NCBI GenBank assembly: GCA_020247395.1
Contig: JADCJC010000012.1
Location: 1 to 62,130, forward strand
Origin: Rhodocyclaceae bacterium
Lineage (GTDB): Bacteria; Pseudomonadota; Gammaproteobacteria; Burkholderiales; Usitatibacteraceae
DNA: 62,130 bases
Direction of reading: 5' to 3'
The translations under genes were made by a program, and so were the position numbers. A model generated the notes under the pieces. That model was given only the letters and a program-made list of their open reading frames with translations, was not told the DNA's origin and ran no database searches. Shown here piece after piece: positions 45,617 to 55,851 of this stretch (the stretch's first letter is position 1; every line of letters starts with the position of its first letter).

Positions 45617-48600
45617 TCATTGTATCGGCGCCCCTTCATATCGACGTCTTACTGGTAGCCGCTCGCGTTTCATGATGACGCTGTGCGCAGCGACATAAGC
45701 ACACTCGCCGATATCCGCACCGTATAGTGGTACGGCATTGTATCCGAGCGTTGCGCCGCGCCGAACGTAGACGTGATCGATCTTCAACACGCGGTCCTCA
45801 AAGGTATGCGCCTGATATGACGCGCTCACCGTGGCGTCGTCCTCGATATGGATCATGTCTGGATCAACCACTTGGAAAAACCCGGGCCCAACACAACGCG
45901 CGAGCCGAGGCGCATGCCCATTAACCGAAGATACCAACTGAGTAGTAGCGAGCCTTCAAGGCTTGATAACGCCGGTGCCGCATATTGACCCCACGCGACA
46001 TACAAAAAATCCCAGCGACTCGACCAGCACGACCACAACGCATGCTGTCCGGGCCGAACGCGCCCGAGCAAAACCCACTTCAATACAAAAACAAAAATGC
46101 ACAGAAAACATGCAGCGGCAAAACTCGCCATAGGCACGGTTACGAGTAAAAAAGAACAGGCCGGGCGCTTCCATCGAACTCAACAGGCGCGCCCAAACCA
46201 CCAACACCAACGGCGGGATGATCGGTAGCGCGAACCGCAGCAACTCCCAGAGGACGCGATTCAGATATGGAATCCATGATGGTTCGTGAGTGAGCCTTCT
46301 ATCCACCGCGACAATTTCTCGTCGGGGCAATTCGCGTGGCGGCAATCCAAACCACGACGATCCGGGACGCATCAGGTTGTCGTCAGCAACGCTACAAACC
46401 CCAAGCAGAATTCTATCCGGCAAGTGCTGCCCGGTCGGTATCACCGCGTGGTTACCCAGAAACGTATTCGCACCAATGCGGGTATTGGCAAGTGTCACCA
46501 CACCCCGATGTATGGCAGGGCCGCCAAGATAAATACCGTCGGCAAAAAACGACTGCGCGCCGATGTCAAGATGTTCCGGGATGACATCGATGATGGTGCT
46601 AATTTCACAGCCATCGCCCACCTTCATGCCAGCGCCACGCAACCGGTACGGCCAAAAGATCGTACCGCTCAGCCAACGCCCCGCGCTCGCGACCAAATCT
46701 GCCTTTAGCCAAAACCGAATATAGGCCGGACTCCAACGACTGATGGTGCCGGTCGAAATTCGGCCCAACAGGCGCATCAGCGTCATCTCAAAGACTAACG
46801 TCAGCGGCACACTTACCACGACAATGGCGCTGCCGATCGCCAGGGTTGACCCACTTACCAGCGGCTGATACAGCCACGCCCACATATCGGCGGCACTAAA
46901 CCCTTGCGCAACACATACCGCAATTGTCAAGAGCTCCAACGGTAGTACCAGCACAAGGGCGACCATTATTCGTGCCGCGCTCATCATTACGGCGTGTGTG
47001 ACGGGGGAGGCCACCGGGCCGGTGGGTGGTATCGAGCCAGGGGATTTTCCAATCAGCCGTGCGGGGATGCCGTCCCAACATTCAAAGCTTGGCACATGCG
47101 CGTTGTTTGAAACTGAGGAAAGTGCAGTAATAAATGCGCCCTCTTCAATGTTGCTTCCTCCTCCCACAGAAGCACGAATGCCAAGTGTCACGCCTGCGCC
47201 AAGGGTAACAGGCGCGATCACAATGTCACCGTCAACCAACTCCACAAGTTGAAGCGCCGCGCTGTGGTTAAGCGTTACGTCGTCACCGATGTCGAGCAAA
47301 TCCCATCCGCCGCGGAGCAAGTTCACACCACGCTGGATATGTACTCTCTTGCCAATGCGCGCCCCGAGTGCGCGCAAGGCGGATTGCTGAAAAACGGTTC
47401 CTTCTAATTTGCGCCACGGCACCATACGCACCGTCTGATGAACGATCCAGTGGCGCAGGTAAAAACTTCCCCATACCGGTGCACGAACCGACTGATAACG
47501 GCCAATCAGTAGTCGTTTGGTGAGGACTGCAAACCCTAGTGAAATCGGTACATAGAGCAACAATCCCGCTACCGCGAGTAGCGGCGCGAGCAACAGCGCC
47601 GGCACCAGTCCGACGCCGCGGGAAAGTTGGGGCAACAACTCGAAGGTAAGCCAATAGGAGGCGACCGATGCCGTAGCGAAGAACATCAGTAGCCAAGCAG
47701 ATTGTGCAGCGGTCACCCAGAACGGCCAACGTGGTTCGCGGGCAGTGCGTACGGGTTCTTCGGCTGGGTGGGCACTGTCTCCTGCCGGCATACGTTTGGC
47801 GAGCTCCGCAATGGTGCGCGCCTCCTAGATGTCGCGAGCGGTCAACCATGCAGTGGCCTTATCGGCACGCAGTTGTGTGATGAGTAGAGCCGCACTCAGG
47901 GAGTCGCCGCCGAGATCGTGAAAAAAATCGGCGTTAATGGAAACCATGTTGCCGAGACGAAGTATGTCGCGAACGCCCGTTCTAGTAACGCCTCCAACGG
48001 ATCGCGCGGTGCGACATGCGAGCCGGACGAACGCGTAACTTACCCCTCAAGCCGCGGGAACGCGGCACGGTTCAACTTCCCGCCCACAGTGGTCGGCAAT
48101 GCGTTCAACAGACCAAAACGGGACGGCACCATGTGTGCCGACAGGCACGCCACCAACTGCGACTTTAGTTGGTGGAAATCCGGGGGTCGCGCGGTATCTT
48201 CGGCAACGACAAACGCGACTTGCACCTGCGCGCTGCCATCAACCTGTACATGACTGGCGGCGGCATGCACACCGGCGCAGTCAGCGAGCACCGCCTCGAT
48301 CCCGGACAGCTCAATGCGGTGTCCACGCAGCTTGACTTGCGCATCGATACGCCCATCGTAGAAAAATCGGCCATCAGTCTCTCGGCGGGCCAAGTCTCCG
48401 CTTTGATAGAGCCGTCCAAACTTCGGGTGCTCGATAAACTTTTGCGCCGTCAAAACGGCATCCTTCCAGTAACCTCGCGCCAGCCCGACCCCGCCTAGGC
48501 AGAGTTCACCTTGGTTACCCGCTTCGACGTCGGCGAGGGATTCGTCCAACTCCCACGCAGAGATGCCCGGCACTGGTCGCCCGATACTGAATGACTCGCC

Positions 48601-49605
48601 GGGAACGACATCACCCCTCACGCGGGTGACAGAACATTCGGTCGGCCCATAGCCATTCACCAACCGGCGGCCCCTTGCCCATCTTTCCGCGACGTCCCGA
48701 GGCAATGCCTCACCGCCGACATACAGCAACTTGAGATCGGGAAGGGCAGCGGCCGGATCGTCGCAGCCGGTGGCACGTAACAATGTCGGCGGCGGACAGA
48801 AGACTGTGATGCGTTCGCGCCGCAGCCAACCCGACCAAGTCGGGACCAAGACGCACGGTGACCTCATCCATCACCACAAGTGTGGCATCCGAAGCGAGCG
48901 CCAACCAGGTTTCTTCCACGGAGGAATCGTAGGCTGCCGAAGGCCCTTGCGCCACACGCTCCCCAACCCCAAGCGAGAACTCGGTCAGCTCGCTGCCAAC
49001 CAGATTGGCAATGCTGCGATGTTCGATCAGCACCCGTTTGGGGCGTCCTGTGGTGCCCGACGTATAGATGACATAGGCGAGCGAGTGTGCCGCCAACCAC
49101 GCTGGCCTGTGTAAGGTCGGCAAGGATGCGGCTTTCGCGCTCAGCACATCGTCGACATTAAAAAGTGGCACCTCGCGCATCACCGCAGCGGATACTCGCC
49201 TAATGCCTCCGGCATCGGTTAGCAAGGCAACCGCCTCGGCATCATCCAGAATTTCGTCAATCCGCTCATCGGCAAAACTCGGATCGATGCACGTGTAAGC
49301 AGCACCTACACACAGCACCGCTAATTGCGCCGTGTAAAGCAGCGTCGAGTCCCTTGGCAATAGAATACAGACGAACATTCGCCATCAACGCGGCTTTGTA
49401 ATTGCGCGGCGAGTACGCCGGACTCGTACCACAATTTTGCATAGGTCATTTGCTGTCGTTGCGAGCGACCAACACCGAGTGGAACATCAATTGCGATCGC
49501 CGTTGGGCTGCGTGCCACCGACCGTGCCAAATAGCTGTGAAGTAGTCCCGCGCCGCAAGAATCTTCAGCATCGGCGCTGGCGTGAATCGATGGGTCGGTG
49601 GTCAT
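45617..49605 (-). pseudogene. Pls/PosA-type nonribosomal peptide synthetase gene, decayed
   Basis: A whole-length relic of about 1300 codons. Adenylation pieces: YVIYTSGTTGRPKRVLIEH, NGYGPTECSV, YQSGDLARR. Then a carrier domain with the phosphopantetheine motif HDLGGDSLSAALL, then a membrane part with left-handed beta-helix acyltransferase repeats (IGDDVTLNHSAALQLVELVD, GANTFLGNHAVIP), the order of the Pls/PosA family. Breaks seen: frameshifts near 49385, 48835, 47945, 46130 and 45875, a TAA at 48040-48042 ending the adenylation part, and a TAG at 47825-47827 inside the carrier. No adjacent gene of such length is broken, so true decay is likelier than read errors. Confidence 0.85.
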
Positions 49606-49662
49606 ATAGTCGCGCAGCCGTGCCTCGCGCCGGTGCGCCCTGATGCGGGTGCAAAGAGATGA

Positions 49663-49866
49663 TCAGATGCCGACATCGCTGCTACACATATCTGTCGCAA
49701 AATTCAAAGAAAGCCAAAGCCTGTCGCGGTAGGCCAACACCTGCTCAAACATAGGCGGAATATCGCCATCTTTTCGATTGAAGAACTGGAACCAACGATG
49801 AAGCAATCGGTCTGTCCCAAGGGGCAAAACCAAGTCTCGTAAACTTTTGTCTTGCGTGTCAGTCAC
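49663..49866 (-). CDS. Short unrecognised frame, possible remnant
   Basis: A 67-codon frame from a GTG, upstream of the dead synthetase. It contains RWFQFFNRKDGDIPPMFEQV, which faintly recalls small NTF2/SnoaL proteins of twice this length. No good ribosome site is seen. It may be a truncated relic or chance; treat as unproven. Confidence 0.25.
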   Translation of the reverse strand: MTDTQDKSLRDLVLPLGTDRLLHRWFQFFNRKDGDIPPMFEQVLAYRDRLWLSLNFATDMCSSDVGI

Positions 49867-49895
49867 CAGCGGAATTCGCCAATTTTAGAGGAACA

Positions 49896-50627
49896 ATGAA
49901 AAATATCATTTGGATTGTGTTTGTCGTACTTGCGCTGATTTGGACAGCACTTGCGCTTGCCGCATCCGGCCTCGCCGGATGGATGTCAGACACCATTGCG
50001 TCGGGCCGGATGACACAAGCAACCCGACAGGTCGCGCAGGCATCCGAGGTAGTGAAGCGTTCCGTGACGCAGACGCTCACCGATACGTCCGCCAAGGTTA
50101 CCGAGCGCGTTACGACGACAGTAACGCAACCCATTAGCGAAGCAGCAGCAGGCCTAGCCGCTGCGGCTGCGGACGCAGCTGCAACTCACGTACCTTCGTC
50201 ACCCCCTCTGCCGGATTGGGTCGATCAATGGTTGCCGCAAGAGGTGGTGCAATCGATCAAACAGTGGGCCGCGCAGATTCAGGCAGCGGCGACGGCAAGC
50301 GGTATGTATGTTGCAAACGCTGCCAAGACATCGGTGAGTACTGCTCCACAAATTGCGGCACAAGCTGCCGCGCAGGCGTCCACAACAGCGAGTGAGGTGC
50401 TCGCCCAAGCCGCACAGGCCACGCAGGCAGCACAAGCGGCCTTGGATCAAACGGCGGCTTCCACCCTCAACGCCACAGCTGCGACCATCACCCCTTGGAT
50501 TGCCAGCGCCGCTAGCTGGCTGGTGGTGATCGTATGGATCATCTGGGGGGTTGGGATGTGCGTGGGTTTAGCGGCTACTTTTCTTGCACAATGGCTACTT
50601 GCCCGGTTGGTTGGCAAAGCTGCCTGA
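49896..50627 (+). CDS. Ala-rich membrane-anchored protein of unknown function
   Basis: A 243-residue protein with a hydrophobic N-terminus (IIWIVFVVLALIWTALALAA) and two hydrophobic segments near the C-terminus (SWLVVIVWIIWGVGMCVGLA and the next stretch). The middle 150 residues are Ala/Thr/Gln/Val-rich heptad-like helices (SVTQTLTDTSAKVTERVTT, AAQAASTTASEVLAQAAQA) broken by a Pro/Trp-rich turn (SPPLPDWVDQWLP). A long periplasmic coiled-coil between membrane ends is likely. AGAGGAACA lies just before the ATG. Family not recognised. Confidence 0.65.
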   Translation: MKNIIWIVFVVLALIWTALALAASGLAGWMSDTIASGRMTQATRQVAQASEVVKRSVTQTLTDTSAKVTERVTTTVTQPISEAAAGLAAAAADAAATHVPSSPPLPDWVDQWLPQEVVQSIKQWAAQIQAAATASGMYVANAAKTSVSTAPQIAAQAAAQASTTASEVLAQAAQATQAAQAALDQTAASTLNATAATITPWIASAASWLVVIVWIIWGVGMCVGLAATFLAQWLLARLVGKAA

Positions 50628-50725
50628 CTCTCGCTCGCTGGCTACGGCCACGAGCACGGCAGGGAGCGCCGCTTCAGGTGCCGCAGTGTATGGACTACAC
50701 GACGGACGTTGGGTGCTTCGGTCGC

Positions 50726-51919
50726 CTATTTCCGCTCCGCGTCTAGCAGCGCCTTAATGCGATCGATGAAGACGTTGCGTGGTGCCGATAAATCAGTTCC
50801 CGTGGCACGCGGCCAAGCGCTGTTCAGCACAATCACGAGGTTACGCTTGCGGTCGATGTGAACAAGCTGGCCGTGGATACCCACCGCATCAAACGTGCCG
50901 TCATCACGTGTCCACCATTGGTAACCGTAACCGCGACCGCGCGCACCGATATCCACCTGCTTCTTCGTTGCGGCCTCCAGATATCCTTCCGGGACAATCG
51001 ATTTTCCCGCCACTCGCGCACCTTCGAGGACGAACTGACCGATGCGACCGAAGTCGCGCGTCGTAGCTTGCAAGCAGCAGCCACCGACTTCTGCGTCCGT
51101 AACGTCAAGCGACCAATTCGCATCTTGTTCCATGCCAAACGGTGCCCAAATTTTTTCTGATGCATAAACCGCGAGCGGCTTTTGAGTGGCCTCTCGCACC
51201 AAAATACCAAGCAAGTTGGTCTCGCCGGTGTTGTACAGCCAGTTGTTGTTCGCGGTTGTATTTCGTTTGACGGTGCGCATGTAGCTGGTGGTCGCATCAA
51301 GGCCATCGCCTGGCGGGGTGCGAAACAACTTGTATACGTCTGCATTCGGGTTGGAATAGTCCTCATTCCATGCAACACCGGTGGTCATCGTCAGCAGCTG
51401 CCGCACCGTAACACCATCGTAGCCGCTACCGCGCAAGCCTTTGATGTATTGCGTGATCGGATCATCGAGGCTCTTGATAAAGCCGTCGTTCACCGCAGCA
51501 CCCACCAACAAACTGGTGACTGACTTTGCCACCGAGAACGATGTCCAGCGGCTTTCTGCCGTGTGACCAAGTGCGTATCGTTCGAGACGGATCTTGCCGT
51601 CTTGCAGCACCAACAGCCCGGCCACTTGGTAGTCGTTCATAAAGGCCGCGAGCTGTGCGGCGGCTTCACCCTCCTTTGCCAAGGCCGCAATCGTCGCACC
51701 TGCGGGTAGGGCCCGCACGACGTTGCCTTTGCGGACCGGTCGCGCGTTCGCGCGCAGGTCCCAATTTCGGAATCCCCATTCGCGTTCGGCTTGCGTCCAC
51801 TGCGGCAAAGGTTTGGCGAATAGGTTTTCCGGCGGTGGGCTAGGTTGCGGCTGTGCAAAAGCCACTACGGAGAACAAGGCGGTCGAAAGGAAACCGTTAA
51901 ATCGACAAATTCGGATCAT
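50726..51919 (-). CDS. Exported serine hydrolase, class C beta-lactamase fold
   Basis: A 397-residue protein with signal peptide (FLSTALFSVVAFAQPQPSPP). Catalytic motifs: Ser and Lys in TSFSVAKSVTSLLVGAAVND (SxxK), Tyr in NWLYNTGETNLLGIL (YxN), and HGQLVHIDRKRN near the end as the third block. Such proteins are esterases, peptidases or, rarely, beta-lactamases; no resistance is implied. It is close to the ptx locus but on the other strand and probably unrelated. Confidence 0.85.
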   Translation of the reverse strand: MIRICRFNGFLSTALFSVVAFAQPQPSPPPENLFAKPLPQWTQAEREWGFRNWDLRANARPVRKGNVVRALPAGATIAALAKEGEAAAQLAAFMNDYQVAGLLVLQDGKIRLERYALGHTAESRWTSFSVAKSVTSLLVGAAVNDGFIKSLDDPITQYIKGLRGSGYDGVTVRQLLTMTTGVAWNEDYSNPNADVYKLFRTPPGDGLDATTSYMRTVKRNTTANNNWLYNTGETNLLGILVREATQKPLAVYASEKIWAPFGMEQDANWSLDVTDAEVGGCCLQATTRDFGRIGQFVLEGARVAGKSIVPEGYLEAATKKQVDIGARGRGYGYQWWTRDDGTFDAVGIHGQLVHIDRKRNLVIVLNSAWPRATGTDLSAPRNVFIDRIKALLDAERK

Positions 51920-52203
51920 CGAAGTCTCTCAAAACAAGCGGTTTGCCATGATGCCTGAACTCGGCCCTCACGTCAGCCCGCGCATTGATTTCCGCCAAAT
52001 CAGGAAGGTTCTGGCGACGCGCCCTACCCTATCCCCATTACTTTCCATCCATCCACCGCTACGCCACGTCGCGCGCCGCACAAAGGCCGACAGTGCTCTC
52101 GCCGCAATACCCGTGTGGTACATGGTCGCTAAAATCGGAAACTCCAGAACCGCAGACATTCTTCAGCACCTTTTGCCTGAAACTGCCCGCCAGATGGGTA
52201 GTT

Positions 52204-53142
52204 TCATTCCTTGGCAAGTGCAGCGACGTTGCCTGCAGACTGGTGTTTGCGGGTTTCCAGCTGACTATCGGGTTTGAGTAACTCCGCAGTTTGTAAAAAG
52301 CGCTCAACCAGCGCGTCAGACTTTCGCTCGGCTAAACAGATTAGATGGACATGGGTGGCAAGCGTGAGACCACGAACATCTAATGCCACCAACCTTGGGT
52401 CAGGCACAAACGCGGTTTTGGCCACCACACCGAGCCCCAACCGATGTGCGACCGCTTCGCGTACCGCCTCTCGGCTACCAACTTCAATCGCGCAGCGAAT
52501 CCGAATCCCCGCGTCATTCATCCCAGCTTCAAACACCCTGCGTGTTTGCGAGCCCTCTTCACGTAACACAAAATCTTGCCCATCAAGCGCCCGCAAATCA
52601 ACTGTGCTGCGTATGGCGAGAGGATGATGCTTCTCGGCAAATACAATGATCGGCTGTCGCCTGAAGGGCAGACAGTAAAACGCGGCGTCTCCGACCGCGT
52701 GCAAGAGCAGCCCGACATCTTGCTGACGGTCCGCGACTGAACGCACAACAGTGCGTGAATCACCGACCGCCATTGAGATGCGGATGCGCGGATATTGGGT
52801 ACGAAATGCCGCAATGATTGGCATGACGTTATAGGGTCCGATCGCGCAAACGCGCAACGTTCCCTCGTATTGGCTGCGAACACTCGCCAGCAGCAGTGCG
52901 GCGTCGTCCTCTGCGCGGGAAATGCGGCTGGTTATCTCGGCAAGTCGTCGCGCCATTTCGGTTGGTTGCAGCCCGCGTCCGTACCGCACAAATAGTTCCG
53001 AGCCGTATTGCCGCTCGAGGTTGGCGATGTGCGCGGAAACTGTCGGCTGGCGAATACCGAGAAGACTGGCTGCCGCCGACATACTGCCGGTGCGGAAAGT
53101 GGCGTCGAACGCGCGTAGCTCAGCAGAAGAGGAGGTATCCAT
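52204..53142 (-). CDS. ptxE: LysR-family regulator, likely phosphite regulator
   Basis: A 312-residue LysR regulator. HTH: ELRAFDATFRTGSMSAAASL then GIRQPTVSAHIANLERQYGS; the C-terminal effector domain starts near 90 (LRVCAIGPYNVMPIIAAFRT). The gene is divergent from ptxABCD, with a 91-bp or so gap, so it should control them, as PtxE does in Pseudomonas stutzeri. The reference locus has ptxE after ptxD in the same direction; the divergent order here is different. A LysR-type box overlaps its own start codon. Confidence 0.82.
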   Translation of the reverse strand: MDTSSSAELRAFDATFRTGSMSAAASLLGIRQPTVSAHIANLERQYGSELFVRYGRGLQPTEMARRLAEITSRISRAEDDAALLLASVRSQYEGTLRVCAIGPYNVMPIIAAFRTQYPRIRISMAVGDSRTVVRSVADRQQDVGLLLHAVGDAAFYCLPFRRQPIIVFAEKHHPLAIRSTVDLRALDGQDFVLREEGSQTRRVFEAGMNDAGIRIRCAIEVGSREAVREAVAHRLGLGVVAKTAFVPDPRLVALDVRGLTLATHVHLICLAERKSDALVERFLQTAELLKPDSQLETRKHQSAGNVAALAKE

Positions 53143-53155
53143 AGATTTGGTCTAT
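53141..53155. promoter_or_regulatory. LysR-type box (T-N11-A) at the regulator start
   Basis: ATAGATTTGGTCTAT is a perfect inverted repeat (ATAGA-N5-TCTAT) with the T-N11-A core of LysR sites. It lies in the gap between the regulator and ptxA and overlaps the regulator's ATG by two bases, so binding there would repress its own translation or transcription start. Confidence 0.55.
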
Positions 53156-53262
53156 AGGTTAATCATCTTATATGACGGTTTTATTAACGCGCTTGTCATG
53201 GTTGGCGTTCAAAGTAGCACCATGCCTGATGTTTGGGCGTTATACCTCTTCGGCCAAATAAA

Positions 53263-54108
53263 TTGAACGATCACCTTCGCTTCGTCCCACACCCAAACCC
53301 ACCTTCGCTACGGCAGCCGGTTTTGCACACGCTGGGTTGCGCGGTGACGTACAGCAATGGAGTTGCAGCACTCCTTCCCACCACGCTGTCTTTTGTCGGT
53401 GGCGAGTTTGTGGTGCTGCTTGGTCCCTCCGGCGCAGGCAAATCCACGCTGCTGCGATGCCTAAATGGCTTAGTCAAGCCGACGGCGGGCAAGATCGTTT
53501 CTGTCGAGCACGGCGACATCTGCCAAAAGGCCAGCCTGCGCGCCCATCGGCGACGTACTGGAATGGTCTTCCAGCAGCACCACCTGATCGGTCGCCAATC
53601 GGTGCTGTCGAATGTATTGATGGGAAGGCTCGGTTATTGCAGCAGTCTCGGTTCACTTATGCCGTGGGCCACGAGCGATAAACATCTGGCACTACGGGTG
53701 CTAGACCGCGTGGGCTTACTAGATCGCGCGCTTCAGCGGGCAGACCAGCTTTCGGGTGGACAACAGCAGCGTGTTGGTATTGCCCGTGCGCTGGTGCAAG
53801 AGCCGACCCTGCTGCTCGCGGACGAGCCGGTCGCGAGTCTAGATCCAGCCACCGCAGAGCGGCTGCTTGGTTTGCTGCGTGATATCTGTAAATCCGATGG
53901 ACTCACCGCTGTCATCAGCCTTCATCAAGTCGAATTTGCTAAACAGTTCGCCGATCGCATCGTTGGATTGCACGGCGGGCAGGTGGTGTTCGACGGGGCG
54001 CCAACTGCGCTTACCCAAACGGAGGTGCAGCAAATATATGCCACCACGAGCCCGCGACCGGAGCGGATAGCTGATGCCCATGTGCCACCGGCCACCGTAA
54101 CACAATGA
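53263..54108 (+). CDS. ptxA: Phosphite/phosphonate ABC transporter ATPase (PtxA/PhnC-like)
   Basis: An ATP-binding cassette subunit of about 280 residues. No ATG lies near the likely start; a TTG at 53263 is chosen, another at 53233 is possible, and homology begins at LGCAVTYSNGVAALLPTTLS. Walker A is LGPSGAGKSTLLRC, the signature DQLSGGQQQRVGIARALVQE, Walker B TLLLADEPVASLDPA, H-loop AVISLHQVEFAKQFAD. The PhnC-type length and context (binding protein and permease next) make it the ATPase of the phosphite importer. It overlaps the PtxB frame start only slightly. Confidence 0.85.
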   Translation: MNDHLRFVPHPNPPSLRQPVLHTLGCAVTYSNGVAALLPTTLSFVGGEFVVLLGPSGAGKSTLLRCLNGLVKPTAGKIVSVEHGDICQKASLRAHRRRTGMVFQQHHLIGRQSVLSNVLMGRLGYCSSLGSLMPWATSDKHLALRVLDRVGLLDRALQRADQLSGGQQQRVGIARALVQEPTLLLADEPVASLDPATAERLLGLLRDICKSDGLTAVISLHQVEFAKQFADRIVGLHGGQVVFDGAPTALTQTEVQQIYATTSPRPERIADAHVPPATVTQ

Positions 54109-54143
54109 ACCTCATTTCCCATCGTTCAATCTTAGGAGACACC

Positions 54144-55019
54144 ATGAATACTGTACGTCGTATGTTTGTTCTCACTATTGCCACGCTATGTACTGTGCTG
54201 AGCTTGTCAGCGGTGGCGCAATCGCGCGATCCAGCAAAGCTGCGAGTGGCACTTCTACCCGATGAAAACGCCAGCACGCTTATTCAAAATGCACAGCCAC
54301 TCAAGGCGTATCTAGAAAAGACGCTAAAAAAAGAAATCGAGCTGGTGGTCACTACTGACTACTCATCAATGATCGAAGCGATGCGCTTTGGTCGTATCGA
54401 AGTTGCGTACTTTGGCCCGTTTTCATACGTGCTGGCGAAATCACGGGCACCTGACATCGAGCCTTTCGCAGTGGGGGTTGAGCGCGGTGCACCGTTCTAC
54501 AACTCAATTCTGATTGCCACCGCAAACGGGCCGGTAAAGACGCTGGCCGATGTGCGCGGCAAGCCGTTCGGCTTTGGTGATCAGGCGTCGACCTCCAGCC
54601 ATCTCGCGCCGCGCGCTCACCTGCTGAATAAAGCTGGTCTCGATGGCGATAAAGACTACAAACCGGTTCACCTTGGCACCCACGATGCGGTTGCTCGGGC
54701 GGTGCAGGCAGGGCAAGTGCCGGCGGGCGCACTGTCCAAACCGATCTTCGACAATTTGGTGACGCGTGGAACCATCGATGCCGCAAAGGTGGTGCAGCTC
54801 GACCTCTCGCCCGCGATTCCGAATTATCCGATCGTGATGCAGGGCAATCTTGCCCCGGCGCTTAAGCAGGCAATTCGGTCGGCATTTTTAGACATGAAGG
54901 ACAAAGAAGTGTTGAAGTCTTTCCGTGTGGAATCCTTTGCCCCAACCGATGACAAGGCATACGACGTGTTGCGTGACACCGCAAAAGTGTTGAAGCTCGA
55001 CTTGGCAAAGATGAAGTAA
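54144..55019 (+). CDS. ptxB: Phosphite ABC transporter substrate-binding protein (PtxB/PhnD-like)
   Basis: A 291-residue periplasmic binding protein. The ATG at 54144 has TAGGAGA 6 nt upstream and opens a signal peptide ending near AVAQSR. PhnD-family blocks: LRVALLPDENASTLIQNAQP at the mature start, then SSMIEAMRFGRIEVAYFGPF with the YFGPFS turn, and FGFGDQASTSSHLAPRAHLL, with the DQ-S-SS ligand loop. This subgroup binds phosphite, hypophosphite or phosphonates; neighbours point to phosphite. Its TAA shares an A with the next ATG (TAATG). Confidence 0.88.
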   Translation: MNTVRRMFVLTIATLCTVLSLSAVAQSRDPAKLRVALLPDENASTLIQNAQPLKAYLEKTLKKEIELVVTTDYSSMIEAMRFGRIEVAYFGPFSYVLAKSRAPDIEPFAVGVERGAPFYNSILIATANGPVKTLADVRGKPFGFGDQASTSSHLAPRAHLLNKAGLDGDKDYKPVHLGTHDAVARAVQAGQVPAGALSKPIFDNLVTRGTIDAAKVVQLDLSPAIPNYPIVMQGNLAPALKQAIRSAFLDMKDKEVLKSFRVESFAPTDDKAYDVLRDTAKVLKLDLAKMK

Positions 55020-55825
55020 TGAGCAGCCAGCCCGCACAATTTGGCGAAATCCTCGCGCAAGATCAGAAACTGCGCTGGCGCCAACTACGGCTGGCGGCAG
55101 TTGTCGTCGCCGTCTGTAGCGCGGCGCTTTGGATTAGTGGCTTCTTCGACGCCGCTCGATTTATCGAGGGTGCGCCCGCCATCTGGCAGCTCGCCTCCGA
55201 AATGATACCGCCTAACTTTGAACGCTGGAGAAACTGGCTTAGGCCGTTGCTCGACACGCTTGCCATGTCAATTGCCGGTACAGCGCTTGCAGTGCTGATA
55301 TCGTGGCCGCTGTCACTTCTTGCGGCGTCAAACACCACGCCGCACCCAGCGCTTTACCGAATCTCGCGCATCGTGCTCGCCGCGTTCCGATGTGTGCCTG
55401 AGATTATTCTCGGTATCCTGTTTGTTGCGGCCGTCGGCTTCGGTGCCTTGCCCGGGGTCTTGGCGCTTGCGTTGCATTCAGTGGGTATGGTGGCAAAGTT
55501 TTATGCTGAGGCCATTGAACATGTTGACCCCAAACCACTTGAAGCCGCCGTTGCTTCTGGTAGCAGCCAATTTCAAGTCATTTGCCATGCGGTAATGCCG
55601 CAAGTGCTGCCCCAACTTGCGGACATCACAATCTACCGCTGGGAATATCACTTTCGCGCATCGACCGTGCTGGGTATCGTTGGCGCTGGCGGGATCGGTT
55701 TTGAATTGATGGCAGCACTACGCCTCATCAAGTACGACGAAGTTTCTGCAATCTTGCTCACCATTCTTGCCTGTGTCGTGGTGGTTGATGCCATCGGCGC
55801 GACGTTGCGCAAGCAACTGAAATAA
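55019..55825 (+). CDS. ptxC: Phosphite ABC transporter permease (PtxC/PhnE-like)
   Basis: A 268-residue inner-membrane permease with about six helices. The first is LRLAAVVVAVCSAALWISGF; the coupling loop EAAVASGSSQFQVICHAVMP is the EAA motif that meets the ATPase. The RKQLK end is tandemly copied in the DNA after it. Its ATG overlaps the PtxB stop, so translation is coupled. Confidence 0.88.
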   Translation: MSSQPAQFGEILAQDQKLRWRQLRLAAVVVAVCSAALWISGFFDAARFIEGAPAIWQLASEMIPPNFERWRNWLRPLLDTLAMSIAGTALAVLISWPLSLLAASNTTPHPALYRISRIVLAAFRCVPEIILGILFVAAVGFGALPGVLALALHSVGMVAKFYAEAIEHVDPKPLEAAVASGSSQFQVICHAVMPQVLPQLADITIYRWEYHFRASTVLGIVGAGGIGFELMAALRLIKYDEVSAILLTILACVVVVDAIGATLRKQLK

Positions 55826-55843
55826 CGCAAGCAACTCAAATAG
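55808..55843 (+). repeat. 18-bp tandem duplication at the ptxC end
   Basis: CGCAAGCAACTGAAATAA (55808-55825), which encodes the last five codons and stop of ptxC, is followed at once by CGCAAGCAACTCAAATAG, with two base changes. Both carry an in-frame stop. The spacer before ptxD is almost wholly this copy. Confidence 0.85.
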
Positions 55844-55851
55844 GGAAGAAC

